Below are positions 11,289-21,246 of a DNA stretch of 64,000 nt, piece after piece; the stretch's first letter is position 1, and every line of letters begins with the position of its first letter. The position numbers and the translations under genes were made by a program. The stretch is from Enterobacter sp. RHBSTW-00175 (lineage in GTDB: Bacteria > Pseudomonadota > Gammaproteobacteria > Enterobacterales > Enterobacteriaceae), in the NCBI RefSeq assembly GCF_013927005.1, contig NZ_CP055930.1, positions 1,054,001-1,118,000 on the forward strand. The letters run 5' to 3'. Below the pieces are notes generated by a model that was not told where the DNA came from, did no database searches, and worked only from the letters and a program-made list of their open reading frames with translations.

Positions 11289-14200
11289 TCAGGACTGATT
11301 AAATTTGAACAAAGGTAACAGGTAGCGCTGTGCCTCTTCCGTGATAGCGTCAAAGTATTCTGGCTCAAGCGTGCGCCATAAACGCTGATACCAGACATCT
11401 TCCCCTTCCCCGCGCACGATCATGTTCCCTTCGTACGCCTGGATAAATTTACTACGGGCTTTTTGCAGCGAAATGTTATCCGTTAACATGGCATCATTCT
11501 GCGCGTCATAACAGGCTTTTATCCACGCACCACCACTTTCTGGCAGCAGCAGCAGAGGTTTTGTCATCCCCTGTCGATATCCTTCGATGAATATCGAGAG
11601 ATATTCCATTGCCTGCCCGGAAGCCATTGGTGGAAAGCGCCATTCCCCCTCTTTACGCACAAATAACCGGCTTTCACCTTCGTTGCCACCCGCACTGTAG
11701 ACAAGGTGTTCGAGCCAGAGTTGCAATCCTTGTGAAACACTGAGCATCGAAGGTCGCCAGCGTAACAGCCCATCTTGCTGAACCTGGGGCAACCAGCCCG
11801 TAAGCTGGACACCGTTACAGTTGAGATCGATTTCAATACTTTTACCCGGCTTGCGGCATTCAATAACGCGCTCAGCAAGGGCCTGCATCTCCTGACATTG
11901 CGCATCCCAGGCGATTTCGCCAAACGCGCCATAAGGTAGCTGCCCCGCTGCGCGATAGCGGCGGAAAAGACTGTGTGCATCTTCCTGTTCAACGAGCGCA
12001 TTCAAAAGCTGAAGGTTGAGCTGATACCGTTCGAGCCCGTCCAGCGTAAAGGGTTCTGAGTCCGGAATATCGTTCTCTTCAGAACGGAAGTTGACCTGCA
12101 ATCGTTGCTGGAAGAATGCCCGCACCGGATGGGCCCAGAATCGCTGGAGCTGCTCAAAGGTCAGCGTGTCAAAAGGACGTGGTTCAAGCGCCTGAATAAA
12201 ATCAGTGTACGCAGCGCCCTCTTTCTTCGCCGCAGGCAGCCACTCACGAGCATAGCTTCGGTACTCATTCGCTCCGTAGTTCACCGGGTCAAACGGCATT
12301 CGGGTATGGCTACAGGTAATATGCGCCTTTACCCGCTGCTCGCTTTCATCACAATTGCGCTCTTCATCGCCGGGCAGATAGTGGCTCTGCCCGATATAGT
12401 CCACGAGTTCCTGCACCAGTACGGACGGGAAGCGCTCACTGTTGTCCTGAATGGAACGCCCGATGTAGCTGATATAAAGCTTACTTTGGGCGGATATCAG
12501 TGCTTCGAGGAAAAGATAGCGGTCATCGTCACGGCGGCTACGGTCACCGCGCTTCGGCTGTGGGCTCATCAGGTCAAAGCCCAGCGGCGCTAATGCCCGC
12601 GGATAGATGCCGTCGTTCATACCAAGCAGGCAAACCACTTTGAAGGGGATCGAACGCATAGGCATTAAGGTACAAATGTTGACCGGCCCTGCGAGGAAAC
12701 GCTGGCTGATACGCTCCTGATCAAGACGTTGTGTCAGTTCGTCACGTAACAGCGATAACGGAACCGCTTCCGTGTAGTGCGATCCGACCCCCTCATCCAC
12801 GATGGCCTGCCACTGTTTTTCAATTAGCGCCATTGCAGCTTCGGTTTCACTATCAGGCAGGAAGAAATCGCTGAGCATTTCACGGCATACCGGCAGCCAC
12901 TCTTCCAGCGGACGAGGCTGCATCAGTTCACGACGCCATCGGTTGAGCTGCATCAGGAGCGAAGCAAGATGGCCGACCAGCCCGGCAATTAAGCCGCTGG
13001 ATTCGTCATAAGGAAGTACCTCATTCCACTCGCCCTGGCTGCTTTCCATGGCATAGCCAAGCAGCATTCGCGTCAACCCAAACTGCCAGGTATGTTGACC
13101 TGTCGGCGGGAGTTCGAATTCCTGAACGTTATCGTCGTCGATTCCCCAACGCACGCCGGATTCATTAACCCACTGTCGAAGGTAGCGCAGCCCCTCTTCG
13201 TCAATGTCAAAGCGCGCGGCCAGCACGGGTACATCAAGCAGGGCCAGCACATCTTCAGAAATAAATCGGCTATCCGGTAGCGACAGCAAGCTCACAAAAG
13301 CCTGTAATGCGGGGTGAGACTGACGCGCACGGCGGTCGGAAATCGCATACGGCAGATAGCGTTCTCCTGTTGCACTGCCAAATACCGCCTGAATAAACGG
13401 GCTGTAACTGTCGATATCAGCCACCATTACCACAATATCGCGCGGTGTAAGGGTTGGATCGTCCTGCAACATCGCCAGTAACCGGTCGTGCAGGATCTCT
13501 ACCTCACGCTGCGGGCTATGGCAAACGTGGACCGTGATACTGCGATCGTCAGGATCCAGTCGTCTTTTATTGTTGCTGTGTGCAAATTCTTCCGCGGTGA
13601 TGCCCATGACCGCGCGGTTTTCCAAATCCAGGATATCTAGCTGAATGTTGTGCAGCAGGCTATCCGGTGTTATTTCAGCAAACGCATCCACGTCACCTTC
13701 ACCCGAAGAGGTGATATCAGAGAGCATGTGGATATAGTCGCGCCCCAGTTTTCCCCATGATGCCAGCAGAGGGTTAGGCAGGTTTTGAATCCCCTCTTCA
13801 TCGAAAAGCTGCGAAGCGGTTGCACTGTCTTTAAACAACGGCACGGTGCGTTCCTCAAAGATGCGTCGTCTTTGGCGGGTAACGAGCCGTGAGAGCCAGC
13901 GGGAGTCCTGGATGTCACCCCAGTAATGTCGGCACGGGTTGGTAAAAAGAATATGGATATCAACATGCTTACCCAACGCTTTCAGAGCGTCCAGGTAAAC
14001 CGGCGGTAAGGCCGATATGCCGCAGATAAACACCCGCGATGGCAAGCCGGGCGGGGGTTCAGAAGCCGTTTCCAGTATGGATATAAACTTGTCATATAAG
14101 TTCGCACGGTGCCATTTCGGCTGACCCAGCGCCTCAGTATGTTCCACCAGCGCTTTCCACAGCGGAGCCTGCCAGATTTGCGCTTCGGATAAACCTTCTA

Positions 14201-14663
14201 CAAGTTCCCCCGCTTCCCAGCGAATTAACCAGTCGGAACGGTAAACCAGGTACTGGTCATAGAGATCGGCGGTACGCGACGCCAGCTGGAATAACTTGCG
14301 CTTGTCGGTGTCATCAGTGAGGTAGTGCCGCAGCATGGCAAACTCATCGCGCGACAGCATTCCAGGCAGCAGCGACATCAGCTTCCAGCTCATGCTTTGC
14401 TTGTTAAACGCACTCTGCTTTGGAATATCAGGCAACACGCGAACAAACATGTCCCAGATAAAGCTCGCGGGCAGAGGGAACTCAATATTTGCCGCGATGC
14501 CAAACTTTTGTGACAAGGACATTTGCAGCCACTGTGCCATACCGGTGCTTTGCACCAGCACCATCTCTGGCTCAAACGGATCGTCAAGGCGTTCTCGCTC
14601 AACGATAAACTCCATCAGCGCTTCCAGCACATCCAGACGATTTGAGTGATAGACCCTTAACAT
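11289..14663 (-). CDS. recC: Exodeoxyribonuclease V gamma subunit RecC
   Basis: Scaffold and Chi-recognition subunit of RecBCD. It has the fold of an SF1 helicase and nuclease but has lost catalysis. The 1124 residues are close to the E. coli 1122, with the typical opening MLRVYHSNRLDVLEALMEF and the SDRRARQSHPALQAF region in the middle. The start is 12 bases after the ppdC stop, so recC is the last gene of a thyA-ppdA-ppdB-ygdB-ppdC-recC run on the minus strand. Confidence 0.97.
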   Translation of the reverse strand: MLRVYHSNRLDVLEALMEFIVERERLDDPFEPEMVLVQSTGMAQWLQMSLSQKFGIAANIEFPLPASFIWDMFVRVLPDIPKQSAFNKQSMSWKLMSLLPGMLSRDEFAMLRHYLTDDTDKRKLFQLASRTADLYDQYLVYRSDWLIRWEAGELVEGLSEAQIWQAPLWKALVEHTEALGQPKWHRANLYDKFISILETASEPPPGLPSRVFICGISALPPVYLDALKALGKHVDIHILFTNPCRHYWGDIQDSRWLSRLVTRQRRRIFEERTVPLFKDSATASQLFDEEGIQNLPNPLLASWGKLGRDYIHMLSDITSSGEGDVDAFAEITPDSLLHNIQLDILDLENRAVMGITAEEFAHSNNKRRLDPDDRSITVHVCHSPQREVEILHDRLLAMLQDDPTLTPRDIVVMVADIDSYSPFIQAVFGSATGERYLPYAISDRRARQSHPALQAFVSLLSLPDSRFISEDVLALLDVPVLAARFDIDEEGLRYLRQWVNESGVRWGIDDDNVQEFELPPTGQHTWQFGLTRMLLGYAMESSQGEWNEVLPYDESSGLIAGLVGHLASLLMQLNRWRRELMQPRPLEEWLPVCREMLSDFFLPDSETEAAMALIEKQWQAIVDEGVGSHYTEAVPLSLLRDELTQRLDQERISQRFLAGPVNICTLMPMRSIPFKVVCLLGMNDGIYPRALAPLGFDLMSPQPKRGDRSRRDDDRYLFLEALISAQSKLYISYIGRSIQDNSERFPSVLVQELVDYIGQSHYLPGDEERNCDESEQRVKAHITCSHTRMPFDPVNYGANEYRSYAREWLPAAKKEGAAYTDFIQALEPRPFDTLTFEQLQRFWAHPVRAFFQQRLQVNFRSEENDIPDSEPFTLDGLERYQLNLQLLNALVEQEDAHSLFRRYRAAGQLPYGAFGEIAWDAQCQEMQALAERVIECRKPGKSIEIDLNCNGVQLTGWLPQVQQDGLLRWRPSMLSVSQGLQLWLEHLVYSAGGNEGESRLFVRKEGEWRFPPMASGQAMEYLSIFIEGYRQGMTKPLLLLPESGGAWIKACYDAQNDAMLTDNISLQKARSKFIQAYEGNMIVRGEGEDVWYQRLWRTLEPEYFDAITEEAQRYLLPLFKFNQS

Positions 14664-14675
14664 AAACGCTCCCGA

Positions 14676-14999
14676 CTACTGGCTAACCGGGCAGTGCAGG
14701 CGAGTCATCTCACCGCGCTGCCCCAGAGGAGAAATAATAATAGCTGTGATGCTGACACATCCGGACTGCAATGTCTGCACCCGGCTCACCTGCCAGCCCG
14801 CTGGTAACGCGTTGACGTCAACCTGAGACTGATTCCAGGCGTTATGCCAGAGCTGACGATACTGGTTTAGCGTCACGAATCGGGACGCCAGAGCCCGGTA
14901 ATAGCCGGACAATGCTGTGACGGTCATCACCAGAAGTACCATCGCCAGCAAGACTTCAACCAGACTAAAACCCTGCTGTCTGTTCAGGGCAACTGACAT
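14676..14999 (-). CDS. ppdC: Prepilin peptidase-dependent protein C (type II/IV minor pseudopilin)
   Basis: A 107-residue minor pseudopilin with a type IV prepilin N-terminus: a short basic leader MSVALNRQQG, then FSLVEVLLAMVLLVMTVTAL. Prepilin peptidase would cut after the glycine and methylate the phenylalanine; glutamate +5 is present. I placed the start at the ATG 14999 because it gives the normal leader; it lies 16 bases inside the end of ygdB. Such proteins form the priming tip of a type IV or type II-like pilus. No other pilus genes are in the window. Confidence 0.85.
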   Translation of the reverse strand: MSVALNRQQGFSLVEVLLAMVLLVMTVTALSGYYRALASRFVTLNQYRQLWHNAWNQSQVDVNALPAGWQVSRVQTLQSGCVSITAIIISPLGQRGEMTRLHCPVSQ

Positions 15000-15388
15000 A
15001 GTGCATTCTCCTTCAGTGGGCAAAAATCAGTCCAGCCATGGGGTGAAAAACGTATACGCCCTTCTGTAATGTCCCCCAACCGCCACAACAGCTGGTCATG
15101 GCTTCCTGCGATCAGTAACACCTGATAGTCACTCAGCAGTCGCAAACAGACTCGTGATTGTTGACCAGGCTGCCTGCACTGAACATCAGGCTGTAGCGCC
15201 CATTGCTGGCCTTTGCCCCACTCCAGCGCCGACTGCACGTTGGCCTGGTGGTGGATGGCGTTTCTCTCACTACTGACCAGTGCGCTAAAGGTTTCAAGCT
15301 GTTGGTTTAGCCCCGTCAGGATCAAACTGCCGAGCACCAGCAAAAGCAGAACCATAGCCAGTGACGATATCCCGGATTGCCGGTTCAC
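14984..15388 (-). CDS. ygdB: YgdB family protein, minor pseudopilin-associated
   Basis: A 134-residue protein with an N-terminal hydrophobic segment (SSLAMVLLLLVLGSLILTGL) preceded by MNRQSGI. This resembles a GspK/PilX-like pseudopilin leader rather than a classic class III one: the residue after glycine is isoleucine and no glutamate is at +5. It lies between ppdB and ppdC with overlaps at both ends (four bases with ppdB, 16 with ppdC), so it belongs to the same pilus-tip operon. Exact role is not established. Confidence 0.8.
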   Translation of the reverse strand: MNRQSGISSLAMVLLLLVLGSLILTGLNQQLETFSALVSSERNAIHHQANVQSALEWGKGQQWALQPDVQCRQPGQQSRVCLRLLSDYQVLLIAGSHDQLLWRLGDITEGRIRFSPHGWTDFCPLKENALCQLP

Positions 15389-15945
15389 AGATTAAACCCC
15401 GTCACACCATAGCGCGCCAGATAAGCGTCGCCCTGCCCGTTTTTTCGGCTGGCGGCCAGCTCAATATTCAGCTCTGGAGCGAAACCAGAACGCTCACGCT
15501 TGCTTACCACGAATGTCTGGATAAAAAGCCTGTCCGGGTCGGTTAGTTTTTCCCAGCCTTTGCCATCGCATGATGTCGCACCGCGCAGGGTTTCCAGTGA
15601 ACCGGACTCCAGGCGAAAGCCCGTACTGTCGTTTTCCGATGCAGACATATCCCAGATACCATTGCTGTTCGCATCCCATCGCACTATTACGCAACGCCCT
15701 TGCCGACCAATGACCAGTCCTTCTCCCTGACAACCTCCTGCGCAGTATCCCGCTCGCTGAAGGTGCTTACCTATTGAAAAAAGCCGTTGCCAGACCTCCT
15801 CTTCAAGCTCCTGTCGACCTGATTGCAGCAGAACAGCCCGCTGCATCCCGGGTAAAAACCGGGCAGTGCTCAACAGCAGAATGCTGCCAATCAGCATGGC
15901 AATCAGCACTTCTGTCAGCGAGAAGCCGCGTTGCTTTAACGACAT
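15385..15945 (-). CDS. ppdB: Prepilin peptidase-dependent protein B
   Basis: A 186-residue minor pseudopilin of the GspJ/PilW kind. The leader MSLKQRG is followed by FSLTEVLIAMLIGSILLLST, with glutamate at +5 after the predicted prepilin-peptidase cut. Cysteines in YCAGGCQGEG and GRCVIVRW could form disulfides. It overlaps ppdA by 10 bases and ygdB by four, consistent with tight translational coupling. Confidence 0.87.
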   Translation of the reverse strand: MSLKQRGFSLTEVLIAMLIGSILLLSTARFLPGMQRAVLLQSGRQELEEEVWQRLFSIGKHLQRAGYCAGGCQGEGLVIGRQGRCVIVRWDANSNGIWDMSASENDSTGFRLESGSLETLRGATSCDGKGWEKLTDPDRLFIQTFVVSKRERSGFAPELNIELAASRKNGQGDAYLARYGVTGFNL

Positions 15946-16400
15946 ACACTCCCTCCGGCGGTATTACACATCCTGATTCGACTTGTGTTAGAGACAATCA
16001 CCAGCCATTCACCCGCCCCACTGCTCACCCGAACGTGCCCGGCCCATGCTGTATCTCTTAGCCCATAGAACCCAAGCGCAGGAGTCAATTCAGTGATAGT
16101 GACCTCCGGCCAGAGTGGTTTTAGGACAAAGGCGCCACCCGCCTCACAGTCCAGGACAACGGAGCTGAAAAGACACCCGCTTTCCCCGTTCTCCTGAAGG
16201 GAAATTTTATGTTCACGGTTATGCCTGTTGGCATCGTTGCGCAGGAACACAAGGTAGTCACGTACCTGGCTGGCGGTTTGCCATAAACGATGCTGCTGTT
16301 GCCAGCTGTTCCAGCTGTAAAGCCCGGTAGAACTAAGAATGACAACCAGTGAAATAGCGACCAGGGTTTCGATTAGCGTAAAGCCCGTCTGTTTTTTCAT
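15936..16400 (-). CDS. ppdA: Prepilin peptidase-dependent protein A
   Basis: A 154-residue GspH/FimT-type minor pseudopilin. The leader MKKQTG precedes FTLIETLVAISLVVILSSTG, which has the +5 glutamate and a hydrophobic stretch for membrane insertion. It is the first gene of the minor-pseudopilin set and follows thyA by about 185 bp that include the thyA terminator, so it may have its own promoter. Confidence 0.87.
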   Translation of the reverse strand: MKKQTGFTLIETLVAISLVVILSSTGLYSWNSWQQQHRLWQTASQVRDYLVFLRNDANRHNREHKISLQENGESGCLFSSVVLDCEAGGAFVLKPLWPEVTITELTPALGFYGLRDTAWAGHVRVSSGAGEWLVIVSNTSRIRMCNTAGGSVCR

Positions 16401-16536
16401 GGCGGCAGTGTGGTACAGCGCAGTAAGGCTGACGAGTCAAAAATCAAGACATTACGAGGTGCTTTCCAGTGAATTAACCCTGTTGCAGGGCTTTGCAAAA
16501 TCGCTGGATAGCAGCTCGAAAAACAGAATGGAGGCG

Positions 16537-16567
16537 AAAAAAAAACCGGCGCTAAAAAGCACCGGTT
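16537..16567 (-). terminator. Rho-independent terminator after thyA
   Basis: On the minus strand an ACCGGTGC / GCGCCGGT stem with a short T-rich loop is followed by nine Ts, just after the thyA stop codon. This is a strong intrinsic terminator. It would separate lgt-thyA from the ppd genes. Confidence 0.85.
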
Positions 16568-16585
16568 GTGTCAGGATTTACGCTA

Positions 16586-17380
16586 TTAGATAGCGACAGG
16601 AGCTTTGATACCTGGATGCGGGTCATAACCCTCAATTTCGAAATCGTCAAAGCGATAGTCGAAGATTGATTCCGGTTTACGTTTGATAACCAGTTTCGGC
16701 AGTGCGCGCGGCTCACGGGTGAGCTGAAGATGCGTCTGTTCCATGTGGTTGCTGTACAGATGGGTATCACCACCCGTCCAGACGAAATCTCCCACTTCCA
16801 GGTCACACTGTTGCGCCATCATGTGCACCAGCAGCGCATAGCTTGCAATGTTAAACGGCAGGCCGAGGAACACATCGCAGGAACGCTGATAGAGCTGACA
16901 AGACAGTTTTCCGTCTGCGACATAGAACTGGAAGAACGCATGGCAAGGCGCCAGCGCCATTTTGTCCAGTTCGCCAACGTTCCACGCCGAAACGATAATG
17001 CGGCGCGAATCCGGGTCGTTTTTCAGCTGGTTCATCACAGTGGTGATCTGGTCGATATGGCGGCCATCAGGCGTTGGCCATGCGCGCCATTGCTTTCCGT
17101 ATACCGGGCCGAGGTTGCCGTTATCATCTGCCCATTCGTCCCAGATAGAGACGTTGTTTTCTTGCAGATAAGCCACGTTGGTATCGCCTTGCAGGAACCA
17201 GAGCAGTTCATGAATGATCGAGCGCAGGTGGCAGCGCTTTGTCGTCACCAGTGGGAAGCCTTCTTGCAGATTGAAGCGCATCTGGTGGCCAAAAATGGAG
17301 AGCGTGCCGGTACCGGTACGGTCATTTTTCGGCGTGCCCTCATCGAGCACTTTTTTCATCAATTCAAGATACTGTTTCAT
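16586..17380 (-). CDS. thyA: Thymidylate synthase ThyA
   Basis: Methylates dUMP to dTMP using 5,10-methylene-tetrahydrofolate, the sole de novo route to thymidylate here. The 264 residues equal the E. coli length. The catalytic cysteine is in [12 protein letters not shown] (about residue 146), the phosphate-binding arginines in DRTGTG and [10 protein letters not shown], and the C-terminus ends in the conserved APVAI. It begins six bases after the lgt stop, so the two are one operon. Confidence 0.98.
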   Translation of the reverse strand: MKQYLELMKKVLDEGTPKNDRTGTGTLSIFGHQMRFNLQEGFPLVTTKRCHLRSIIHELLWFLQGDTNVAYLQENNVSIWDEWADDNGNLGPVYGKQWRAWPTPDGRHIDQITTVMNQLKNDPDSRRIIVSAWNVGELDKMALAPCHAFFQFYVADGKLSCQLYQRSCDVFLGLPFNIASYALLVHMMAQQCDLEVGDFVWTGGDTHLYSNHMEQTHLQLTREPRALPKLVIKRKPESIFDYRFDDFEIEGYDPHPGIKAPVAI

Positions 17381-17386
17381 GGTTCC

Positions 17387-18262
17387 TCAGGAAAGTTGTT
17401 GCTGTGAGCGACGACGATACGCCCAAATCATCATAATGGCACCCGCTACAATCATCGGAATGGAGAGGATCTGCCCCATACTGATGTACTGTACCCACTC
17501 ACCGGTAAACTGTGCATCCGGCTGGCGGAAGAACTCGACGATGATACGGAACGCGCCGTAGCCAATCAGGAACAGGCCAGAAACAGCCCCCATCGGGCGC
17601 GGTTTGCGGATAAACAGATTCAGGATGATAAACAGCACCACGCCTTCCAGCGCCAGCTCATAAAGCTGAGACATGTGACGCGGCAGAACGCCGTACGTAT
17701 CGAAAACAGATTGCCACTCAGGATGAGACGGCAGCAGTGCGATATCTTCAGCGCGGGAGCCCGGGAACAGCATGGTCCAGGAGACACTCGGGTCGACACG
17801 GCCCCACAGCTCACCGTTGATGAAGTTACCAAGACGCCCGGCACCCAACCCAAACGGGATCAGCGGCGCAATGAAATCCGATACCTGGAAGAAGTTACGT
17901 TTGGTGCGTTTGGCGAAGATCACCATCACCAGGATCACACCAATCAGGCCACCGTGGAAGGACATACCACCGTCCCAGACGCGGAACAGATAGAGTGGAT
18001 CGCTCAGGAAGACCGGGAAGTTATAGAACAGGACATAGCCGATACGGCCACCCAGGAATACGCCAAGGAAGCCCGCATACAACAGGTTCTCGACTTCGTT
18101 CTTCGTCCAGCCACTGCCAGGACGGCTGGCGCGACGGCCCGCAAGCCACATAGCGAAAACAAAGCCCACCAGGTACATCAAACCATACCAGTGAAGCGCT
18201 ACAGGTCCTACTGAGAAAATGACCGGATCAAATTCCGGAAAATGCAGATAACCACTGTTCAT
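17387..18262 (-). CDS. lgt: Phosphatidylglycerol-prolipoprotein diacylglyceryl transferase Lgt
   Basis: Inner-membrane enzyme that moves diacylglycerol from phosphatidylglycerol to the lipobox cysteine of prolipoproteins, the first step of lipoprotein maturation. The 291 residues form about seven membrane segments. The Lgt signature [14 protein letters not shown] and the HGGLIGV motif, whose histidine is essential in the family, are present. It is followed at six bases by thyA. Confidence 0.97.
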   Translation of the reverse strand: MNSGYLHFPEFDPVIFSVGPVALHWYGLMYLVGFVFAMWLAGRRASRPGSGWTKNEVENLLYAGFLGVFLGGRIGYVLFYNFPVFLSDPLYLFRVWDGGMSFHGGLIGVILVMVIFAKRTKRNFFQVSDFIAPLIPFGLGAGRLGNFINGELWGRVDPSVSWTMLFPGSRAEDIALLPSHPEWQSVFDTYGVLPRHMSQLYELALEGVVLFIILNLFIRKPRPMGAVSGLFLIGYGAFRIIVEFFRQPDAQFTGEWVQYISMGQILSIPMIVAGAIMMIWAYRRRSQQQLS

Positions 18263-18456
18263 CTGTCACCACAAGATGTTGTTATTCCGCTGAAAGTGGA
18301 CAGCGGTAAAAATGCGTCCCCGCCGTTGGCAGGTGCTCCAAGGTTGCGAATCATAGCATAAGCCTGAGGCTGAGGATGCGCCTGAGATGTAAAAGATGTG
18401 TATAGAGTTTTGTGCCGCCAGATGCCCTCTTCCACGGGGAGAAGGCGAAAAGCGGC

Positions 18457-20703
18457 TTAGCGGCCGCCGCGGATCAGCCCGCCCATGCCACGACGCTCCA
18501 TAAAGGCAGCAACCTGATGACGTACCTCGGTTGCCAGTTGCGCTTCGAGGCTTCGTGCGGCCAGTTCACGAGCATCTTCAAATTCGATATGACGTAGCAG
18601 GTATTTCACGCGCGCCACGGAGCGTCCGTTCATCGACAAATGGCGGAATCCCAGTCCGATAAGGATAGCCACACACATGGAATCACCGGCCATTTCACCG
18701 CACAGACGCAGGTCGATACCGTACTGCTCAGCTTCGCGGGAAATCATGGACAATGCTCGCAGCATGGCTGGGTGCAGGCTGTCGTAAATGCTCGCGACGC
18801 GGGTGTTGTTACGATCGACGGCCAGAATATACTGAGTCAGATCGTTGGTGCCGACAGAGATAAAATCAACACGATTAGCCAGTTGCGGCAGCATAAAGAC
18901 CATTGACGGGACTTCAAGCATCACGCCGATACGCGGTTTGGGGATCGCGTAACCGATCATCTCTTCAACTTCACGCCCGGCGCGTTCGATCAAACGCCGC
19001 GCTTCGTCAATCTCGTCAATACTGGTGACCATAGGCAGCAGGATACTGAGATTACCGGTCGCGGCATTCGCACGCAGCATAGCGCGCACCTGGATCAGGA
19101 AGATCTCTGGCTGATCGAGCGTAATGCGTATCCCTCGCCAGCCCAGGCACGGGTTTTCTTCACTGATTGGCATATAGGGCAGCTGTTTATCTGCCCCAAC
19201 ATCCAGAGTACGCAGCGTAACGGGTTTGTCGTTGAACATCTGCAACATGCCCTGATACTGGGCGACTTGCTCTTCTTCAGACGGGAAGCCGCTTTGCAGC
19301 ATGAACGGGATTTCAGTGCGATATAAGCCAATACCGTCTATTCGGCTGCCGAGCTTTTCTTCATGCTCAGGGCTTAAGCCAGCATTGAGCATCACTTTGA
19401 CCCGCTCGCCGCTTTTCAGCTGCGCGGGCAAGTTAACGTCATCTTCTGCCAGCTTGCTTAATTCATTCTCTTCGCTGATAAGACGCTGGTATTCCTGAAG
19501 CAGAACGGGTTCAGGATCAACCAACAACTCACCACGATAACCATCCACCACCAGCGTACGTCGGTGCAGCACCGATGGCTGGATATCGGCCCCCATAACC
19601 GTCGGGATGCCGAGTGCACGCACCATAATGGCGGCATGAGAGTTGGCGGCACCATCGCGCACCACCACACCGGCCAGCCGGTCTTGCGGCAGCTCTGCAA
19701 GTGTCGTTGCCGACAGCTCATCGGCAACCAGCACGAAGCGTTTTGGCCAGGCATTTGCGCCCTGAATGGTGTCGTCGAGGTGGAACAGCAGGCGCTGGCC
19801 CAGGGAACGTAAATCCCCTGCGCGCTCTTTCAGATAACCGTCAGTCAGCGCGGCAAACTGTTCGGCAAATTTCTCGATAACCTTCTTTACAGCCCACTCG
19901 GCAACAAAGCCTTTATCCACCTCAGCAAACAGCTCCCGGCGCAAACGTGCATCGGACAACAGGTGTGAATAAAGATCAAAAATTGCAGCCGTCTCTTTTT
20001 GCGCCCCCGCAGCAAAACGCTTGCTGTAACGACGAAACTCGTTTGCCGCCTCTTCCAGTGCGGCAGTGAGGCGCTCACGCTCTAGTGCTTCATCCAGTGT
20101 CGAGGCTTCGTACACCTGCTCCATCAGCGGCAGCGTTGCGTCCATCCAGCCTTCTGCGATGGCAACGCCCGGTGAAGCAGGGAGCGCGCGGATACGGGTA
20201 TGACGATACTGCCCGAACAGTGCGGTGAGCTGAGACTGTGAAAGAATGGCCGCCATCTGCGTGGCCAGCGTGACGAGGAAAGACTCTTCACTTTCATCGT
20301 ACTGACGCAACTCGCGCTGCTGAACAACCAGCACGCCAAGAAGCTGACGGCGTTGAATGATAGGCACACCCAGAAACGCGCGGAAGCGCTCTTCTTTCAC
20401 GGAAGGAATGTATTTAAAGCTCGGGTGTTTTTGCGCATCGGCAAGGTTGATGGGTTCGGCAAGCCGCCCTACCAGGCCGACAATACCTTCATCAAATGCG
20501 AGCGTAACGGTGCGTCCGCGTGGTTTTTTCAAACCTCGGGTCGCCATAAGGTAATAGCAACGCCGGTCATGGTCGGCCAGATACACCGAACAAACCTCGG
20601 TCTCCATCGCAAGACAGATGTCAGTAACCAGAATGTTGAGCGCCTCGTTGAGACGAGGCGCACTGGCCACTTTTTCGACTATTTCTCGCAAGCGGGTGAG
20701 CAT
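18457..20703 (-). CDS. ptsP: Phosphoenolpyruvate-protein phosphotransferase PtsP (EI-Ntr)
   Basis: First enzyme of the nitrogen PTS, passing phosphate from PEP to NPr (PtsO) and then EIIA-Ntr (PtsN), which tunes potassium transport and stress responses. The 748 residues comprise an N-terminal GAF domain (about 1-165) absent from carbohydrate EI, then the PEP-utilising domains with the phosphorylated histidine in GAANSHAAIMVRALGIPTV and the PEP-binding barrel (GIGLYRTEIPFM, CGEMAGD). It starts 12 bases after rppH, so they form an operon as in E. coli. Confidence 0.97.
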   Translation of the reverse strand: MLTRLREIVEKVASAPRLNEALNILVTDICLAMETEVCSVYLADHDRRCYYLMATRGLKKPRGRTVTLAFDEGIVGLVGRLAEPINLADAQKHPSFKYIPSVKEERFRAFLGVPIIQRRQLLGVLVVQQRELRQYDESEESFLVTLATQMAAILSQSQLTALFGQYRHTRIRALPASPGVAIAEGWMDATLPLMEQVYEASTLDEALERERLTAALEEAANEFRRYSKRFAAGAQKETAAIFDLYSHLLSDARLRRELFAEVDKGFVAEWAVKKVIEKFAEQFAALTDGYLKERAGDLRSLGQRLLFHLDDTIQGANAWPKRFVLVADELSATTLAELPQDRLAGVVVRDGAANSHAAIMVRALGIPTVMGADIQPSVLHRRTLVVDGYRGELLVDPEPVLLQEYQRLISEENELSKLAEDDVNLPAQLKSGERVKVMLNAGLSPEHEEKLGSRIDGIGLYRTEIPFMLQSGFPSEEEQVAQYQGMLQMFNDKPVTLRTLDVGADKQLPYMPISEENPCLGWRGIRITLDQPEIFLIQVRAMLRANAATGNLSILLPMVTSIDEIDEARRLIERAGREVEEMIGYAIPKPRIGVMLEVPSMVFMLPQLANRVDFISVGTNDLTQYILAVDRNNTRVASIYDSLHPAMLRALSMISREAEQYGIDLRLCGEMAGDSMCVAILIGLGFRHLSMNGRSVARVKYLLRHIEFEDARELAARSLEAQLATEVRHQVAAFMERRGMGGLIRGGR

Positions 20704-20715
20704 GATTTGCGTAGC

Positions 20716-21246
20716 TTAACCTCTTTTACGTCGCCAGGCAGGTGCGCTTTGCGGCTTAGGAGGCGTCTCCTGAAGCGACATCACCACACTTGCGAACTCT
20801 TTCATCACCCTACGGTAAACATCGCGCTTAAAGGACACGACCTGACGAACAGGATACCAGTAGCTCACCCAGCGCCAGCCATCAAACTCCGGCGTACTGC
20901 TGGTTTGCATATTGATATCTGAATCGTTTCCCACCAACTGCAATAGAAACCACTTCTGTTTCTGGCCGATACAAACCGGCTTTGTGTCCCATCGCACCAA
21001 ACGTTTCGGTAACTTGTAACGCAACCAGTTGCGGGTTGAAGCCAGGATGCGAACATCTTTCCGGCTTAAACCGACCTCTTCAAACAGCTCCCGGTACATC
21101 GCTTGTTCTGGGGACTCTCCTGGATTGATCCCGCCCTGCGGGAACTGCCATGAGTGCTGACCATATCGCCGGGCCCACATGACCTGACCCTGACGATTAC
21201 AAATTACAATTCCTACGTTTGGGCGGTAGCCATCGTCATCTATCAC
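20716..21246 (-). CDS. rppH: RNA pyrophosphohydrolase RppH
   Basis: Nudix hydrolase that removes pyrophosphate from the 5' end of mRNAs and so triggers RNase E decay. The 176 residues include the full Nudix box, [20 protein letters not shown] followed by VGL, at about 38-60, with the catalytic glutamates. The start [17 protein letters not shown] is typical. It is the first gene of rppH-ptsP and is divergent from mutH across a 683-bp noncoding region. Confidence 0.97.
   Translation of the reverse strand: MIDDDGYRPNVGIVICNRQGQVMWARRYGQHSWQFPQGGINPGESPEQAMYRELFEEVGLSRKDVRILASTRNWLRYKLPKRLVRWDTKPVCIGQKQKWFLLQLVGNDSDINMQTSSTPEFDGWRWVSYWYPVRQVVSFKRDVYRRVMKEFASVVMSLQETPPKPQSAPAWRRKRG

Noticed and set aside
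18423..18447. Hairpin GCCCTCTTCCACGGGGAGAA after ptsP as a terminator
   Set aside because: It has mismatches and no T-run, so it is too weak to list.
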